64,000 bases of DNA from contig NBIV01000193.1 in the NCBI GenBank assembly GCA_003194525.1, forward strand, positions 1-64,000. The letters run 5' to 3'. Shown here piece by piece: positions 33,906 to 43,809 of the stretch (positions are counted from its first letter, which is position 1; each line of letters opens with the position of its first letter). Under the pieces are notes generated by a model. The model worked only from the letters and a program-made list of their open reading frames with translations. It was not told where the DNA came from and did not search any database. The position numbers and the translations under genes are program-made. This DNA is from Gracilariopsis chorda (lineage: Eukaryota; Rhodophyta; Florideophyceae; Gracilariales; Gracilariaceae).

Positions 33906-36900
33906 TCAGTTCTGCTGTAGTACATGCCCAAACAGTCGAAGGATTAGCGAGTCCGAGGCGTCACGCTGAGACAGCGAGGACATAATATGTGACTCTTGAG
34001 CGGGGTTCGTAGCTTCCCGACGTTCCCATGCAATCTGTTCATCAATTGTGTTCCGAGCAACAATCCGCACAATTTTCACGTTCTTCGTTTGTCCAATGCG
34101 ATGTACGCGTGCGGCAGCCTGAACCTCATCCGCAACCCTCACCAAAGTCTCCAAGAAGACAACGTACTCTGCGGCAATTAGGTTAAGGCCAGAGGAGTTT
34201 GCAGGATTCAACAGGAACACACGCACGGTTGGGTCTGTAGAAAATGCTTCAGAAGCATCCGTCATAGTCTTAGTCTTTCTCCTTCCGCGCTGCGGAGCTG
34301 GCTGTACACCGACACCAACACACTTTACCCCATTCTTCTTCAGGAACTCGTTAATAACTCCTAGACTCATCACGGACCCTGCAACAACGCAAAACTTTGT
34401 TGTTACTGGACGAGACTCAATAAGTGTAAGAAGAGCAGAAAGCTTCGGCGATTCCAGTCCTTGACTTGCGGCTTGCACGTGTCGTAAGAATGAGGCATCT
34501 ATCGAGGGGTAACGAGGATTAGCGCCAATGCCCATAAACCTATCGGGAGCCTGTCCTAATTGAGTATACTCACACCAGGCATCGGAGGATGTTGGCACAA
34601 CAAACTCCGCCGATCGATCTGCGTCTTGTCCTTCCAAATTCGTAGCGCTGCTTCTTCTTGCAGAGCGCCTGCGACTCTTTTTCCTACCAGTTCGTCCTTT
34701 CGTTTTGACTTGAGTCTTCTTTGCAACCGAAAGCTCCCGTCTGTGTACTGCTTCGGAGTTGGGTTCATCAGCATCAGATGAAGTTCTGACAATTTCCGCT
34801 ACAAGATTTTGACTCAATTCTCTCCGACAAAGAGCGCACTGAGGCTTTCTATAATAACCCTGTGAGTCCCTTGTGCTCAGCATGAGACTCATGCAGCCAT
34901 GGCAATACAGATGACCACATTTCGTGACAGTGACCCTATCATCACATTCAGTGAGACACACAGGACAGGTTGGGTTCCCTTTTCCTTCAATCAGCTTTGT
35001 AATAGCAACAAAACCGGACTCATGAACAGTCTTCACTTCCACGCCGTTTTCTCTGTCGTAATGGAATTTCAGTTTTGCCATTGCAGCCGTTCTAGTCAAT
35101 ATTTTGGCTTGGTCTTCGGAAACAACACCGACAGTAACAGCGGTTTCCCGAAGCTCTTGAAGAGTATCTGTAGCAAGACGGTGCACCCCGCCGGCTGCAA
35201 GAGCAGCTAGCCTTTCCCGACGGAGACGAGGTACTCTCTCAACAGGCACGACACCCCGTGCCGCAACTTCCTGTCGGAGCCTTTCAATGGGCATATGCAA
35301 ATATTCCTCGAGAATGTTTGAAGAGTCCGCACCTGTGCTTGACGCCGCCTCCATTGCAAAGCTTCGTAGCGTCTGTCTGACAATTCCACCCATCGTAGAG
35401 GCAACAAATTCAATAGCCGCTCTTCCAGATACTTGACGCATCTCAGGATCCTCATCATCGTCTCGAGCACCATGAATCATTCTTTCACCCCTAGCCCAGG
35501 TGTTTCTCCGAGCAATGTCTAGGTTTCCAATATCCACAAGTGTTGAAGACAGACTGACCCATAGTAAAAACTTGAGTAGGAGGCGTAAGCGTCGTGTGTC
35601 CAAGTCACCTGGAGCTTGGCTTTCTAGCTCCTCCATCGTTATTGCAAGTATATAACAATAGCAAGATCGATGTGACCCGACCAGATCAACTTCTAGCGTC
35701 TCGTACGTTCTTTCAGGCATGCTCAAGTGCAGACCTTGGGCTTTCGTGTGACGAATCATGGTTACGTCAAGCAGCGAGGACAGCAAAGAACTACCCACTC
35801 GGCTTCGCCTGGGACCCAGTACATGTTTCTCCCAGAATCCGTCGTTCTCTAACGTGAAAGGCCAGATTCGCAATGTAGCCAGTTCGCCCTTGAAATCATC
35901 AATCGATCCAACTACAGGAGTTCCAGTCATCAGAAACCTTGTATTTGATCTAAGATTAAAGACGTCCCGGGCTATCTGGGTAGAAGAGCGTCGGGTAAAC
36001 TGAGCTTCATCCAAAATAACACGACGCCATGTAATCATTGAGAGCAAGGGGTCCTTTCGCACTGTTTCGTATGTAGTCAAAACAATGTCGACTGCAGTTT
36101 CCCCAACGGCGAAGGCGGCATCATCGCAGTCATCATCATCATCTCGTTCGCCCTCTCCCCATACATACAGGGACAAAGATGGGGCCTTGGAAACTGCTTC
36201 TTGACGCCACTGTCCCAGAAGAGATTGCGGGCAGATGACTAGAGTAGTTCTTGCTGGCCAACGAGACACTTTAACTTTCTGCGGAAATGCTCTTTCGAGA
36301 AGGTCCTCGCGAACTAAGTCTCCATGATGGAAAAGATGTTCTGAGAAGGCCTGCTCCTTGTTCATCGCTTTGAGTCGTTTCATATGAACAATGCCGTCAT
36401 CAACAAACATGTCATTGGGTTTCTTCTGGCATTGTACCTCTACTACGACGCGAGCCTGTTCCGTTTTCTGAGCAGCAATCAGGGCGAGAGCTTCAATTGT
36501 CTTTCCTAAACCCATTTCCTCGGTTACCATTCCGCCTCTCATACGAGGAGGACGGTTCACCCTGACCTCGCCGGTCAGAGGGAAGTAAAAGAAAGAGCCG
36601 TTGTCCTTCCCATCTGTCTTGGTAAAGAATCGCTCTTCCCAAAAGTAATCATTAAGACAATGCCGGTCATTTTCTTTGTCCAACATCCAACTCACGGTCT
36701 GTTCCTGAAACGGATAAAGCGGGACAGTGAGAACGTCTTCGATCTTACACCTCTGTTCATCCGTCAAATTGCGGTATCCAGTGGATTCGGCTCTTTGCAG
36801 TATAGCTTCACACGAATGCGAAGACGTACATGACGGCAGCTTACTTCGAGGAAATGCAGCAGCGAACTGTTGTAATTTCGGTATAGGTGTGAAAGGCTGA

Positions 36901-37595
36901 GATGGAACAAGAGCGTTGAAGAGCGTCTTGATATCATTGCATGCGATAAGCTCGAAAAGCATCCTACCCACATACACCTGCAAATTGAGTTTGGTCTTCT
37001 TGGCCGAGTCCCTGGTTGCTAAGACGTCTTTCCGATCGGCCATAAGTACAATATATGGTACGTTCCAGTTTTCAGAGTCAGGCAAAGCAAGGGATTCCAG
37101 AGCGTGCAGAAGCGACCTCTGTTGACATTTTGTGTACTCAAGAAGGCTCAGAAAGTTGACGAGTTGATCTGTGCTTTTGTGTACTGTCTTTAGTTGCATT
37201 GTGGCAGAAACATTGGTCACGAAGGAGCAGTGATTCAAGGTGACGGCGCCGATATGACGGAAAATGCATATCTTGTCTGTGGCTCGTGCAGCGTCCTTCC
37301 CAGCCTGAGGTGAAATGAAGTACGAGTGAAGCGTGCTGTTACGTCTGGAATAAATGTTATCCATGCATTTCACGGTGCGAATGTCGGTGGAGGCTGGTTG
37401 CCAGTATGCTTTGCCATGATGGAGGAAAAGGACCTCCTTACATGGTTTGTGCAGGTTCAAGAGTTGAGGGAGTTTGTTTTCCAGGTCCGAGCGTTTAGTT
37501 TCTTTCCGGGTCTTTTTGACTGGGGCTTCTTCCTCTGCCAGACGCTGGGGGATGCGACGTTTCCGACCTGAACGGCGTTGTTCGGCTGAAGGCAT
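33906..37595 (-). CDS. SNF2-family helicase with embedded RING finger (SHPRH/Rad5-like E3 ligase)
   Basis: Intact single-exon ORF of 1229 codons, ATG 37595 to TGA. A basic N-terminus (RRSGRKRRIPQRL) looks like a nuclear signal. The helicase N-lobe begins 'LYPFQEQTVSWML' (about 295), has a Walker A-type 'EEMGLGKTIEALAL' (about 357-370), motif II as DEAQ (about 530) and 'LMTGTPVVGS' (motif III). A C3HC4 RING (CPVC...CGHLYCHGC...CALC, about 878-921) sits between the lobes. The C-lobe carries 'SSGLNLIAAEYV' and 'ARVHRIGQTKNVKIV' (about 1160). A RING between SNF2 lobes defines the SHPRH/Rad5/HLTF group, which polyubiquitinates PCNA and remodels stalled replication forks. I favour SHPRH-like, from the C-lobe wording and DEAQ box. 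PHD and linker-histone domains of animal SHPRH are not apparent. Confidence 0.93.
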   Translation of the reverse strand: MPSAEQRRSGRKRRIPQRLAEEEAPVKKTRKETKRSDLENKLPQLLNLHKPCKEVLFLHHGKAYWQPASTDIRTVKCMDNIYSRRNSTLHSYFISPQAGKDAARATDKICIFRHIGAVTLNHCSFVTNVSATMQLKTVHKSTDQLVNFLSLLEYTKCQQRSLLHALESLALPDSENWNVPYIVLMADRKDVLATRDSAKKTKLNLQVYVGRMLFELIACNDIKTLFNALVPSQPFTPIPKLQQFAAAFPRSKLPSCTSSHSCEAILQRAESTGYRNLTDEQRCKIEDVLTVPLYPFQEQTVSWMLDKENDRHCLNDYFWEERFFTKTDGKDNGSFFYFPLTGEVRVNRPPRMRGGMVTEEMGLGKTIEALALIAAQKTEQARVVVEVQCQKKPNDMFVDDGIVHMKRLKAMNKEQAFSEHLFHHGDLVREDLLERAFPQKVKVSRWPARTTLVICPQSLLGQWRQEAVSKAPSLSLYVWGEGERDDDDDCDDAAFAVGETAVDIVLTTYETVRKDPLLSMITWRRVILDEAQFTRRSSTQIARDVFNLRSNTRFLMTGTPVVGSIDDFKGELATLRIWPFTLENDGFWEKHVLGPRRSRVGSSLLSSLLDVTMIRHTKAQGLHLSMPERTYETLEVDLVGSHRSCYCYILAITMEELESQAPGDLDTRRLRLLLKFLLWVSLSSTLVDIGNLDIARRNTWARGERMIHGARDDDEDPEMRQVSGRAAIEFVASTMGGIVRQTLRSFAMEAASSTGADSSNILEEYLHMPIERLRQEVAARGVVPVERVPRLRRERLAALAAGGVHRLATDTLQELRETAVTVGVVSEDQAKILTRTAAMAKLKFHYDRENGVEVKTVHESGFVAITKLIEGKGNPTCPVCLTECDDRVTVTKCGHLYCHGCMSLMLSTRDSQGYYRKPQCALCRRELSQNLVAEIVRTSSDADEPNSEAVHRRELSVAKKTQVKTKGRTGRKKSRRRSARRSSATNLEGQDADRSAEFVVPTSSDAWCEYTQLGQAPDRFMGIGANPRYPSIDASFLRHVQAASQGLESPKLSALLTLIESRPVTTKFCVVAGSVMSLGVINEFLKKNGVKCVGVGVQPAPQRGRRKTKTMTDASEAFSTDPTVRVFLLNPANSSGLNLIAAEYVVFLETLVRVADEVQAAARVHRIGQTKNVKIVRIVARNTIDEQIAWERREATNPAQESHIMSSLSQRDASDSLILRLFGHVLQQN

Positions 37596-38899
37596 TCCGT
37601 GCAGGAGAGAGCGGGCAGACAGTTGGGAAGTGGCTGAAACGGATTGAAACGCACCTCAGTGGATCAAAGCAGGTCGAAAGACGAAGCGAAGGAAGGAGCA
37701 CTGGCTGGTGGGGGTGCGGTCAGCAGCGCGTGGGAATGGGTGGACCGTACCGAACGCAAGCCTAGTGAGAGCGAGGTGAGGTGACGTTGAAGAGTTTTCT
37801 CAGATGAAGGCGCCAAGTAGAATTGGAAGGCGCGCAGTGGTTACTGTCCGAAGCGAAGGGACAGCTCCGATTTGTAGTTGGCTGCACGCCATGGTGGTGC
37901 GTACCGGCAGCGCAAAACCAAAAGCAGCAAAAGCGAAAGGGGAATGAAATCAAGCACTCGCGTATACCAAAATCCAGACTTTTGAGCGCTGATACGCTGC
38001 CAACGGAACACGTTCATAGCAAGGTGAGCAATGGCCGATCTGGATGCCTCGCAGTGTCGGGTCCTCCGAGGACTCAAAGCTGTGCTGCGTCGAGCACCGA
38101 ACTGGTGCCGCGCTCAGGGTCATTCCACCCAGTTGTCGAAAAACGCATCTTTTGGAACCGCCACTAGTAGCAACGCAAATGACAGATGTGTCAAATTAAT
38201 TTGAATTTGAAAACCGCCTAAAGCTCGGGAATCAAATGGTAGCCATCCCCCCGCTCCACAAATAAGCGTACGGTGCGATGATTAGTTTTAATTGTTGCAG
38301 ACTGTATTTTACCTTCCGTTAAGATACATGAAAGAAAAATCCGGGCAAGAATTTGGTTTGAAAAACGGCAGTTCCTCTGGTCTCTCACAGTGTACATTTG
38401 TGCAGGGGTAAACGTTGCACAAGCGACGGTAACTACATACCCGCAAAACAATTAAGGGAATCAGCAATTGGTACCTGCGATGCATGTCGGTAGCCTTGTC
38501 AAATTTTGAATCTTGAGAATGTCTGGACCTCAGCGCCGCATGTGTGTGAAATGAGCAGCAATGCGCCACAGATCTTCAGTGATGTGAATTGGGCCTGCCA
38601 CGGCAAACGCAACACGCAAAGCGCCGCGCTCCTTGTTCAAGACGTCAAGTTACCCGCAACGGCGTGCCCCTACCACTTACGATTTGCATGGGACAGCGAA
38701 TGAAACCGCACGGCCTCGACAAGACGAATTGCACGCTCCTCTCCCAACATACAGCGCCATTTCCTTTTGCAGTTGCGTAAAACACTCCATCTGAACAAAC
38801 CTCACATCTCTTCCACTTCGGCCTCCGAGCAAATTCAGCCATTCCTGCCGCACCTTAGCTTTCATTCCTAGTACAAGTTACATACCGGCGCGTCATACC
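37596..38899. promoter_or_regulatory. Divergent spacer between helicase and F-box genes
   Basis: 1.3 kb between two outward-facing start codons. The helicase-proximal 250 bp is GC-rich with 'aaggcgccaag' near 37807, loosely E2F-like. No other element or gene is supported; short cysteine-containing minus-strand frames at 38645-38865 are not convincing. Confidence 0.3.
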
Positions 38900-39000
38900 A
38901 TGTCTTCTGCTTCTTGCCCGCGATCAGCGAACCTCATGGACCTCTCTGATGATGTCATCATTCTAGTTCTTCAAAATCTTTCCGGCGTCGACTTGGCACG

Positions 39001-39127
39001 GTAAGTCTACCACTACATCACTGGCTATCTTCAGACGGCATGCTCTCGTAACTGGGATACTAGCGATGCGCTTGTTTCTACATTCTACCCATCCACACAG
39101 CAACAGCTAACCGCCACCGTTCTGTAG
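39001..39127 (+). other. Spliceosomal intron, 127 nt, GT-AG
   Basis: It begins GTAAGT and ends CTGTAG. Its removal joins the two halves of the F-box in frame, with the Arg codon split as CG|A. Confidence 0.8.
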
Positions 39128-39434
39128 AATGTCACAAGTCTCAACCCGTTTCCAGAAACTCACGTCGCACCCTTCGTTATGGAGGAAGGCATGCTACAGA
39201 CTGCCAAATTTTCCGTCAACAAAAGTCAAGCACGCCAGTCAATCAAGGACCGACTTCTGGCAAATCTGCTTTCGACAGTTTTATTGCCGTCCAAACAGCG
39301 GCATTTGTCTCGGATGCATGAAAACAGTTAGCACGGACTGCTATGATCCAACCGTTGTTCCAATGTGTACTTTTGTCCGCAACCGGACTTCGGAGTCCAC
39401 CAATACTTCGAACGCTGTTTAGAAGGGTTTCGAT

Positions 39435-39460
39435 ACCATTCACCATTCACCATTCACCAT
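39435..39460 (+). repeat. 7-bp tandem repeat (accattc)x3.7
   Basis: Three perfect ACCATTC units plus ACCAT. The unit length is not a multiple of three, and the repeat lies just past the F-box exon 2 stop, where the likely coding frame changes. Confidence 0.85.
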
Positions 39461-40470
39461 AGCCGGTTGCCGCCGCCACTCTGTGGGCTTCCACAACCAT
39501 GTACGGGTGCCTGTACTGATACTAGAACATATACACGCGGCGTGATATTATCAACGTTTACGACAAACGGGCTTGGATTGTCGGGCTCAACGACAACCAC
39601 GATAGGTTACTAGGGATGCGTCTCAGATCGTTCCGCGTTGGCACACTTTGCGGTTGACGAGCTTTTGAATTGCGGCTACATGGGTACTAAGTCCCATTTC
39701 ACTCATTCCGTGCTTGCATACTCATCGGACGGCACCCTTTCTCTCACACAGAAGAGGGATACAGTTTTTGATTGCATCTGAGAATCGTACTGAGAGTCTC
39801 CGTCATACTGAGATTAATGGCTTTCCTGTTTTACTACACCGGAGTTCGTCGTCTCAGAACTTCACCCCTTCCAGGCACGGACAACCATGCTCTCAAAGAA
39901 GAAGCAACATAACCTGGATACTTGCTCATCGGCACTCAGTGTCCTGAAGAGTGCAATGTTCTTATCGAATTAAGGGCTAACATCTCGTCTGCAGCCCTCT
40001 GAGATTGTCTCAATGATTTGAAGGCTTTCGCCGCACGCTACCCCAACCTTGGGACGCGGATCGTCAACCTGCTTGCATCGTCATCGCACGGCAAGCTCAT
40101 TCTTATCGATAGAACTTAACGCATCTCATGCATATCGTTGATTGTAAAGTATTGCCTTTTTCTCACAATCCATGATGTCCTCGCTCACATAGGAGCTTGT
40201 CTACTAGACTTCGCAACATACAAAACTGAGGATGCTGAACATGGAACCGTTTTTCTTTTTATGAACACCATCTCTAAATACATTTTTCGCACTTGCCTTA
40301 TTCGTTTGAAGACGTATCGCTTACAACAAAGCTCAGGTAGAAGGTAGATAGCGGCAGCTTGTGACGGAAGTTGACTATCGCACACCCAACCGGCTCCGCT
40401 CCGTGATAAATCCCCTTCTGCATTTGCGTTGAAATACCCTGAAGGGTAAGTTACAGGAAAATTTATGGCG

Positions 40471-40482
40471 TTTTGGCGGGAA
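40471..40482 (+). promoter_or_regulatory. E2F/DP-like site (TTTTGGCGGGAA)
   Basis: An exact match to the long form of the E2F consensus (TTTSGCGGGAA type), 265-276 bp upstream of the UNG start codon. E2F/DP controls S-phase and DNA-repair genes in plants and animals, so it suits a uracil-DNA glycosylase. No binding evidence; a chance match cannot be excluded. Confidence 0.45.
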
Positions 40483-40492
40483 CATTAGATAG

Positions 40493-40546
40493 CCGAAGCC
40501 GAAACCGAAACCGAAACCGAAACCGAAACCGAAACCGAAACCGAAA
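40493..40546 (+). repeat. Hexanucleotide microsatellite (ccgaag)(ccgaaa)x8
   Basis: One CCGAAG unit followed by eight perfect CCGAAA units, ending 200 bp upstream of the UNG start codon. Likely length-variable between individuals. Confidence 0.95.
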
Positions 40547-40746
40547 ATGATGAGGTTTCAGAAAGCAGAAGCCCATTGGAAAGCCATAATCGCATCACAG
40601 AACTGAGGGCCGTGGCATATATCAAGACTTATCTATTTGTTTCACAGGTACCTCAGGTGTTGCCTAGCGGCTGTGCCGTCAACATTCAGAAGTCCATTGA
40701 CGATATTCTGCACTTCTTCATCCGCAAATCTTAGAAAGAGAGAATC

Positions 40747-41640
40747 ATGCAGAGCAGCATTACTTCCTTCTTCAAAAAGACTCCTGCCACTTCTGTCAAC
40801 AAGCAGAGCAAGAGAGCTACTGCCCTTTCCCCTACGCAAGCTAAACTGCTAAAAGAAGAAACTCTACCTGCAGATGTGAAAGCGCGTATCGCGGCCAACA
40901 GAGCTGCAGCACGAGCCAAGCTTCTGGCCCGCACTATGAAGAATATGAATGGAAAGGCCGACTTTGGCGCTGCTTTAGAGCCCAGTTGGCGGGAAGCTTT
41001 GGCAGATACTCTGAAGGAACCCTTTTGGAAGACTCTTTCTGATTTTGTTGCTACGGAGCGACGGGCCCACACTGTCTACCCCCCGCCGGACAAAGTGTTC
41101 TCAGCATTCAATCACTCATCATTCATACGCACTCGTGTTGTCATCATTGGGCAAGATCCCTATCATGGGCCAGGGCAGGCGCATGGGATGTGCTTCTCTG
41201 TCCTAGCAGGTGTTTACTCTCCGCCTTCACTTCAGAACATCTTCTCCGAACTTGAAAACGACATCCCAGGCTTCAAGAAGCCTCGCAGTGGTTGTCTCGA
41301 AAAATGGGCGAATCAGGGAGTCCTGCTTCTGAATTCTGTGTTAACCGTGCAGCGGGCCCAACCGAATTCTCATAAAGGTCGAGGTTGGGAACGATTTACC
41401 GACGCCGTAGTCGATGCGTTAAACAAAAGGCCAGGTCCTGGTCTCGTTTTCATGCTGTGGGGAGGCTACGCGAAAAAGAAGGGTGCATCTATTAATGCTA
41501 AGAAACACTGTGTATTGAAGGCGGTGCATCCGAGTCCACTATCCGCAAATAGCGGCGGATGGTTCGGGAACAAGCACTTCTCGCAGGCCAATGCATTCCT
41601 GAAGAAGTCAAAGCAGGACCCCATTGACTGGAGATTGTAA
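40747..41640 (+). CDS. UNG: Uracil-DNA glycosylase, family 1, with PCNA-interacting peptide
   Basis: Intact ORF of 297 codons ending in TAA. The enzyme removes uracil from DNA (from cytosine deamination or dUMP incorporation) to start base excision repair. The catalytic water-activating motif is 'GQDPYHGPGQAHG' and the DNA-intercalation motif 'HPSPLSA'; 'LLLNSVLTV' and 'GWERFTDAVV' are also typical of the family. The N-terminus 'MQSSITSFFKK' is a good PIP box (QxxIxxFF), directing the enzyme to PCNA at replication forks; a basic helical linker follows. All catalytic residues are present and the length matches nuclear UNG. It is transcribed towards the DnaJ-like gene, with only 36 bp between the stops. 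Confidence 0.97.
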   Translation: MQSSITSFFKKTPATSVNKQSKRATALSPTQAKLLKEETLPADVKARIAANRAAARAKLLARTMKNMNGKADFGAALEPSWREALADTLKEPFWKTLSDFVATERRAHTVYPPPDKVFSAFNHSSFIRTRVVIIGQDPYHGPGQAHGMCFSVLAGVYSPPSLQNIFSELENDIPGFKKPRSGCLEKWANQGVLLLNSVLTVQRAQPNSHKGRGWERFTDAVVDALNKRPGPGLVFMLWGGYAKKKGASINAKKHCVLKAVHPSPLSANSGGWFGNKHFSQANAFLKKSKQDPIDWRL

Positions 41641-41676
41641 GATGCTGTAGCGTTCAGTTATGAGTTGACAAAAGCG

Positions 41677-42267
41677 TTAGAGGCCGACTTGCCCCAAACC
41701 GTCACATCGAGGACATGGTACCGTTCTTTCTCCACGACATGCAGAACATCGTGTTCCTGCAACCACTCCGCCTCTAATGTCCTTAAGTGTAGTCCACCCA
41801 CCTTCCCATACTCCTCTGTTCTTTAGTTCTGAAACTGGAACTTCGACTTTTATCCGATTTTGGACCGGTCCGCATGTACTTGATAGAACTGCGACTCCGT
41901 CTCTCGCATTCCGTCCCTTCTTTCCGACGCACAAAAAGTGCCTCCACTTGCCGTCTATAGCGGAAACACTTGTCCACTTCGTACCCACCATGGATGATAC
42001 GCGCACAGTGTTCTTCCTCGCAAACCCACCACGAGCAAGTGACCCCGTCTCATTGCAAACAGTGCAAGGGCGCTGTCCGCTTCCTCCACACAATCTGCAG
42101 TACATGGGTTCAGTTTTATACCCAAGCTCAGCGTTGAGTCCTTTCGAGGTCCATATGTTTGCACGCACACCTCGGACATTGCGCTTTTTCGCTAAGGGTA
42201 ATGCCAGCACACAAGCGCCAGCGGCGACTGCCCAGGTATTGTTAAACACTCCTGTGAGTGCGGCCAT
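41677..42267 (-). CDS. DnaJ-type cysteine-rich (CxxCxGxG) protein, likely plastid
   Basis: Intact ORF of 196 codons, ATG 42267 to TAA. A hydrophobic N-terminal segment (WAVAAGACVLALPLAKKRNVRG) suggests a targeting or membrane signal. Two paired zinc motifs follow: 'CRLCGGSGQRPCTVCNETGS' near residue 57 and 'CSACRGERTVPCPRCDGLG' at the C-terminus, the zinc-binding layout of the DnaJ cysteine-rich domain without a J domain. The middle has 'GTKWTS' and 'KWRHFLCV' with 'GVWEGGWTTL', which I associate with plant and algal plastid proteins of this kind. Such proteins act as thiol/zinc chaperones for photosynthetic complexes; the specific target is unknown. Converges with UNG. Confidence 0.8.
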   Translation of the reverse strand: MAALTGVFNNTWAVAAGACVLALPLAKKRNVRGVRANIWTSKGLNAELGYKTEPMYCRLCGGSGQRPCTVCNETGSLARGGFARKNTVRVSSMVGTKWTSVSAIDGKWRHFLCVGKKGRNARDGVAVLSSTCGPVQNRIKVEVPVSELKNRGVWEGGWTTLKDIRGGVVAGTRCSACRGERTVPCPRCDGLGQVGL

Positions 42268-43809
42268 CTAGCAACCAATGCTCGAACAGTCTTTGATTTG
42301 ACAAGCACCAGTTTTCCTTAAACGTTTTACAGTCCAACGACCAGTTTCTGTAGTTGTGTTCTCACTTTCCTAGGAGAGTGTTGTGCTCTGCAAACTGGTC
42401 AGTAAACTTCTGGACGCCTGGGGTTTGGTAAGCAGTTTAGTGAGCAAACCGGGCCTCGAAGAGAGCCTATGGTAGAGATTGTATCGCGATTGCTGGTAAA
42501 TGATCAAATGGATAGCCGGCTAAGAATGAATCACAATAGAGAATTGTGAAATTATTCAGTTTGACTGTCCAGCCTGATGCATCATTTCGACAAGTATCTT
42601 CAGAGGAACCTCCACCACACAGGAGAGAACATGTCGGGAATAGATTCTAAAGGTTGGTATGTCTACGTGTACTGGCAGCAACGGCAACCCTTTACCAACG
42701 GTACACGAAGTCCACCTTACGAATCGTAATTTACGATGTCCAAGACGCTTCGCCAGAGATTCTGGTCCATTTTGTTCCTGAGTTTGTGGCTATCGAGAAC
42801 ATGGTGTGGACCCAAAGCGGTTGGTAACTGTAGAATCAACGCAACAGGTGGGGGTTAGAGGTAACCCTTACCAATAGTAACGTAAGCCTTTATAAGGTTA
42901 TCCGTTTACCCGTTTAGCAGCTAAACTTTAGCCTCCTCCGTTCGTTCCTTCCGTTGGCCCATTCTCAGTAAAGACACCTCTCGTTCTGCTTAATCCAGAA
43001 GCGTAGCGATTATCGTTGATAGACGAAGTCACCACCCGTGGTACTTCCGAAAGCTGGTAAGTCTTACCCAGGAGATTCTCTATCTCTCCGCGTATTTGAA
43101 CACCCCAGCCGGCTATTTCTTATCTATCGCTGTCACTCCAAACCCCGTGACGCTGCCTTGCAGATGGAGAAAACTCTCGTCGGGACCTGGAGCGCTTTCT
43201 AAATCTCAACACATGTGATCAACATTTCGCGTTCAACGCATCTTCCTCTTTCGAAAACCAGAAGAAAAAGGAGAGGGCTCCTTTGGGGGAAGGGCAAGCA
43301 TAAACTCAAATGCAATGTTTAGTCCAGAAACCATGTGCAGTACGAACCTAATTCTTTCAGCATATGGACTCCATCAATGATGATTGATACGGCTGAACTC
43401 CTCCAGCAGTAGATTCAAGAGTTGGCAAGAGATCCACAAAAAGAAAGCTACACCTACTCCAGGTATCGCGCTAATGGCATTTTCCGCCATGTTCCCTGAT
43501 TCTAGTGTAGTCGATAGGTTCCAACATAGCAAACGCTGTGGTAATCTTGTAGAGTGCGAAGTTGCTCACTCTATGCACTCGACAGAATACCTGAGGTGAG
43601 CATCATGGTGATACTAGCTCTCAAGTTAGCCGTGCAACGATACCCCCTGCCCAGTCAGAATCCGAAGATACAGGTCAAGTGAATATCGCAGCGCAATCGG
43701 TAATCGACTCAAGAACCTGTTACGTTCTTAACACCCAAGTTCTTCACTGCCATTTCGGCACAGTCGTCGAGAGTCAATCCCGGTTTGAGCCTTCATGGGG
43801 CGAGAGAGA
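42268..43809. other. Long non-coding spacer
   Basis: About 1.5 kb upstream of the DnaJ-like gene with no supported gene. A TATA-like 'tttataaggttatcc' near 42891, followed by a CT-rich leader, could belong to an LTR or promoter, but no second copy is seen. Short frames at 43384-43600 are unrecognisable. Confidence 0.3.

Larger units (their letters stand above)
38900..40116 (+). pseudogene. F-box protein gene with one clear GT-AG intron; 3' part disrupted
   Basis: Exon 1 (38900-39000) encodes an F-box start: 'LSDDVIILVLQNLSGVDLAR'. The splice donor is cg|GTAAGT at 39001 and the acceptor TCTGTAG|A ends at 39127; joining preserves the codon and continues 'MSQVSTRFQKLTSHPSLWR', the second half of an F-box. 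Exon 2 runs to a TAG at 39420-39422 after a Cys-containing region (GICLGCMKTVSTDC). Beyond it, open pieces in other frames (RAWIVGLNDNHDRLLGMR near 39560; AYSSDGTLSLTQK near 39720; LKAFAARYPNLGTRIVNLL near 40020) look like the lost C-terminal domain, so the gene is probably decayed, or has introns I cannot place. F-box proteins recruit substrates to SCF ubiquitin ligases. Confidence 0.65.
40117..40746 (+). other. UNG upstream region
   Basis: No gene supported in the first half. It contains the E2F-like site and a hexanucleotide repeat listed separately, within 280 bp of the UNG start. Confidence 0.4.

Noticed and set aside
37823-38167. 114-codon plus-strand ORF upstream of the helicase
   Set aside because: Low-complexity translation, no domain, no supporting context.
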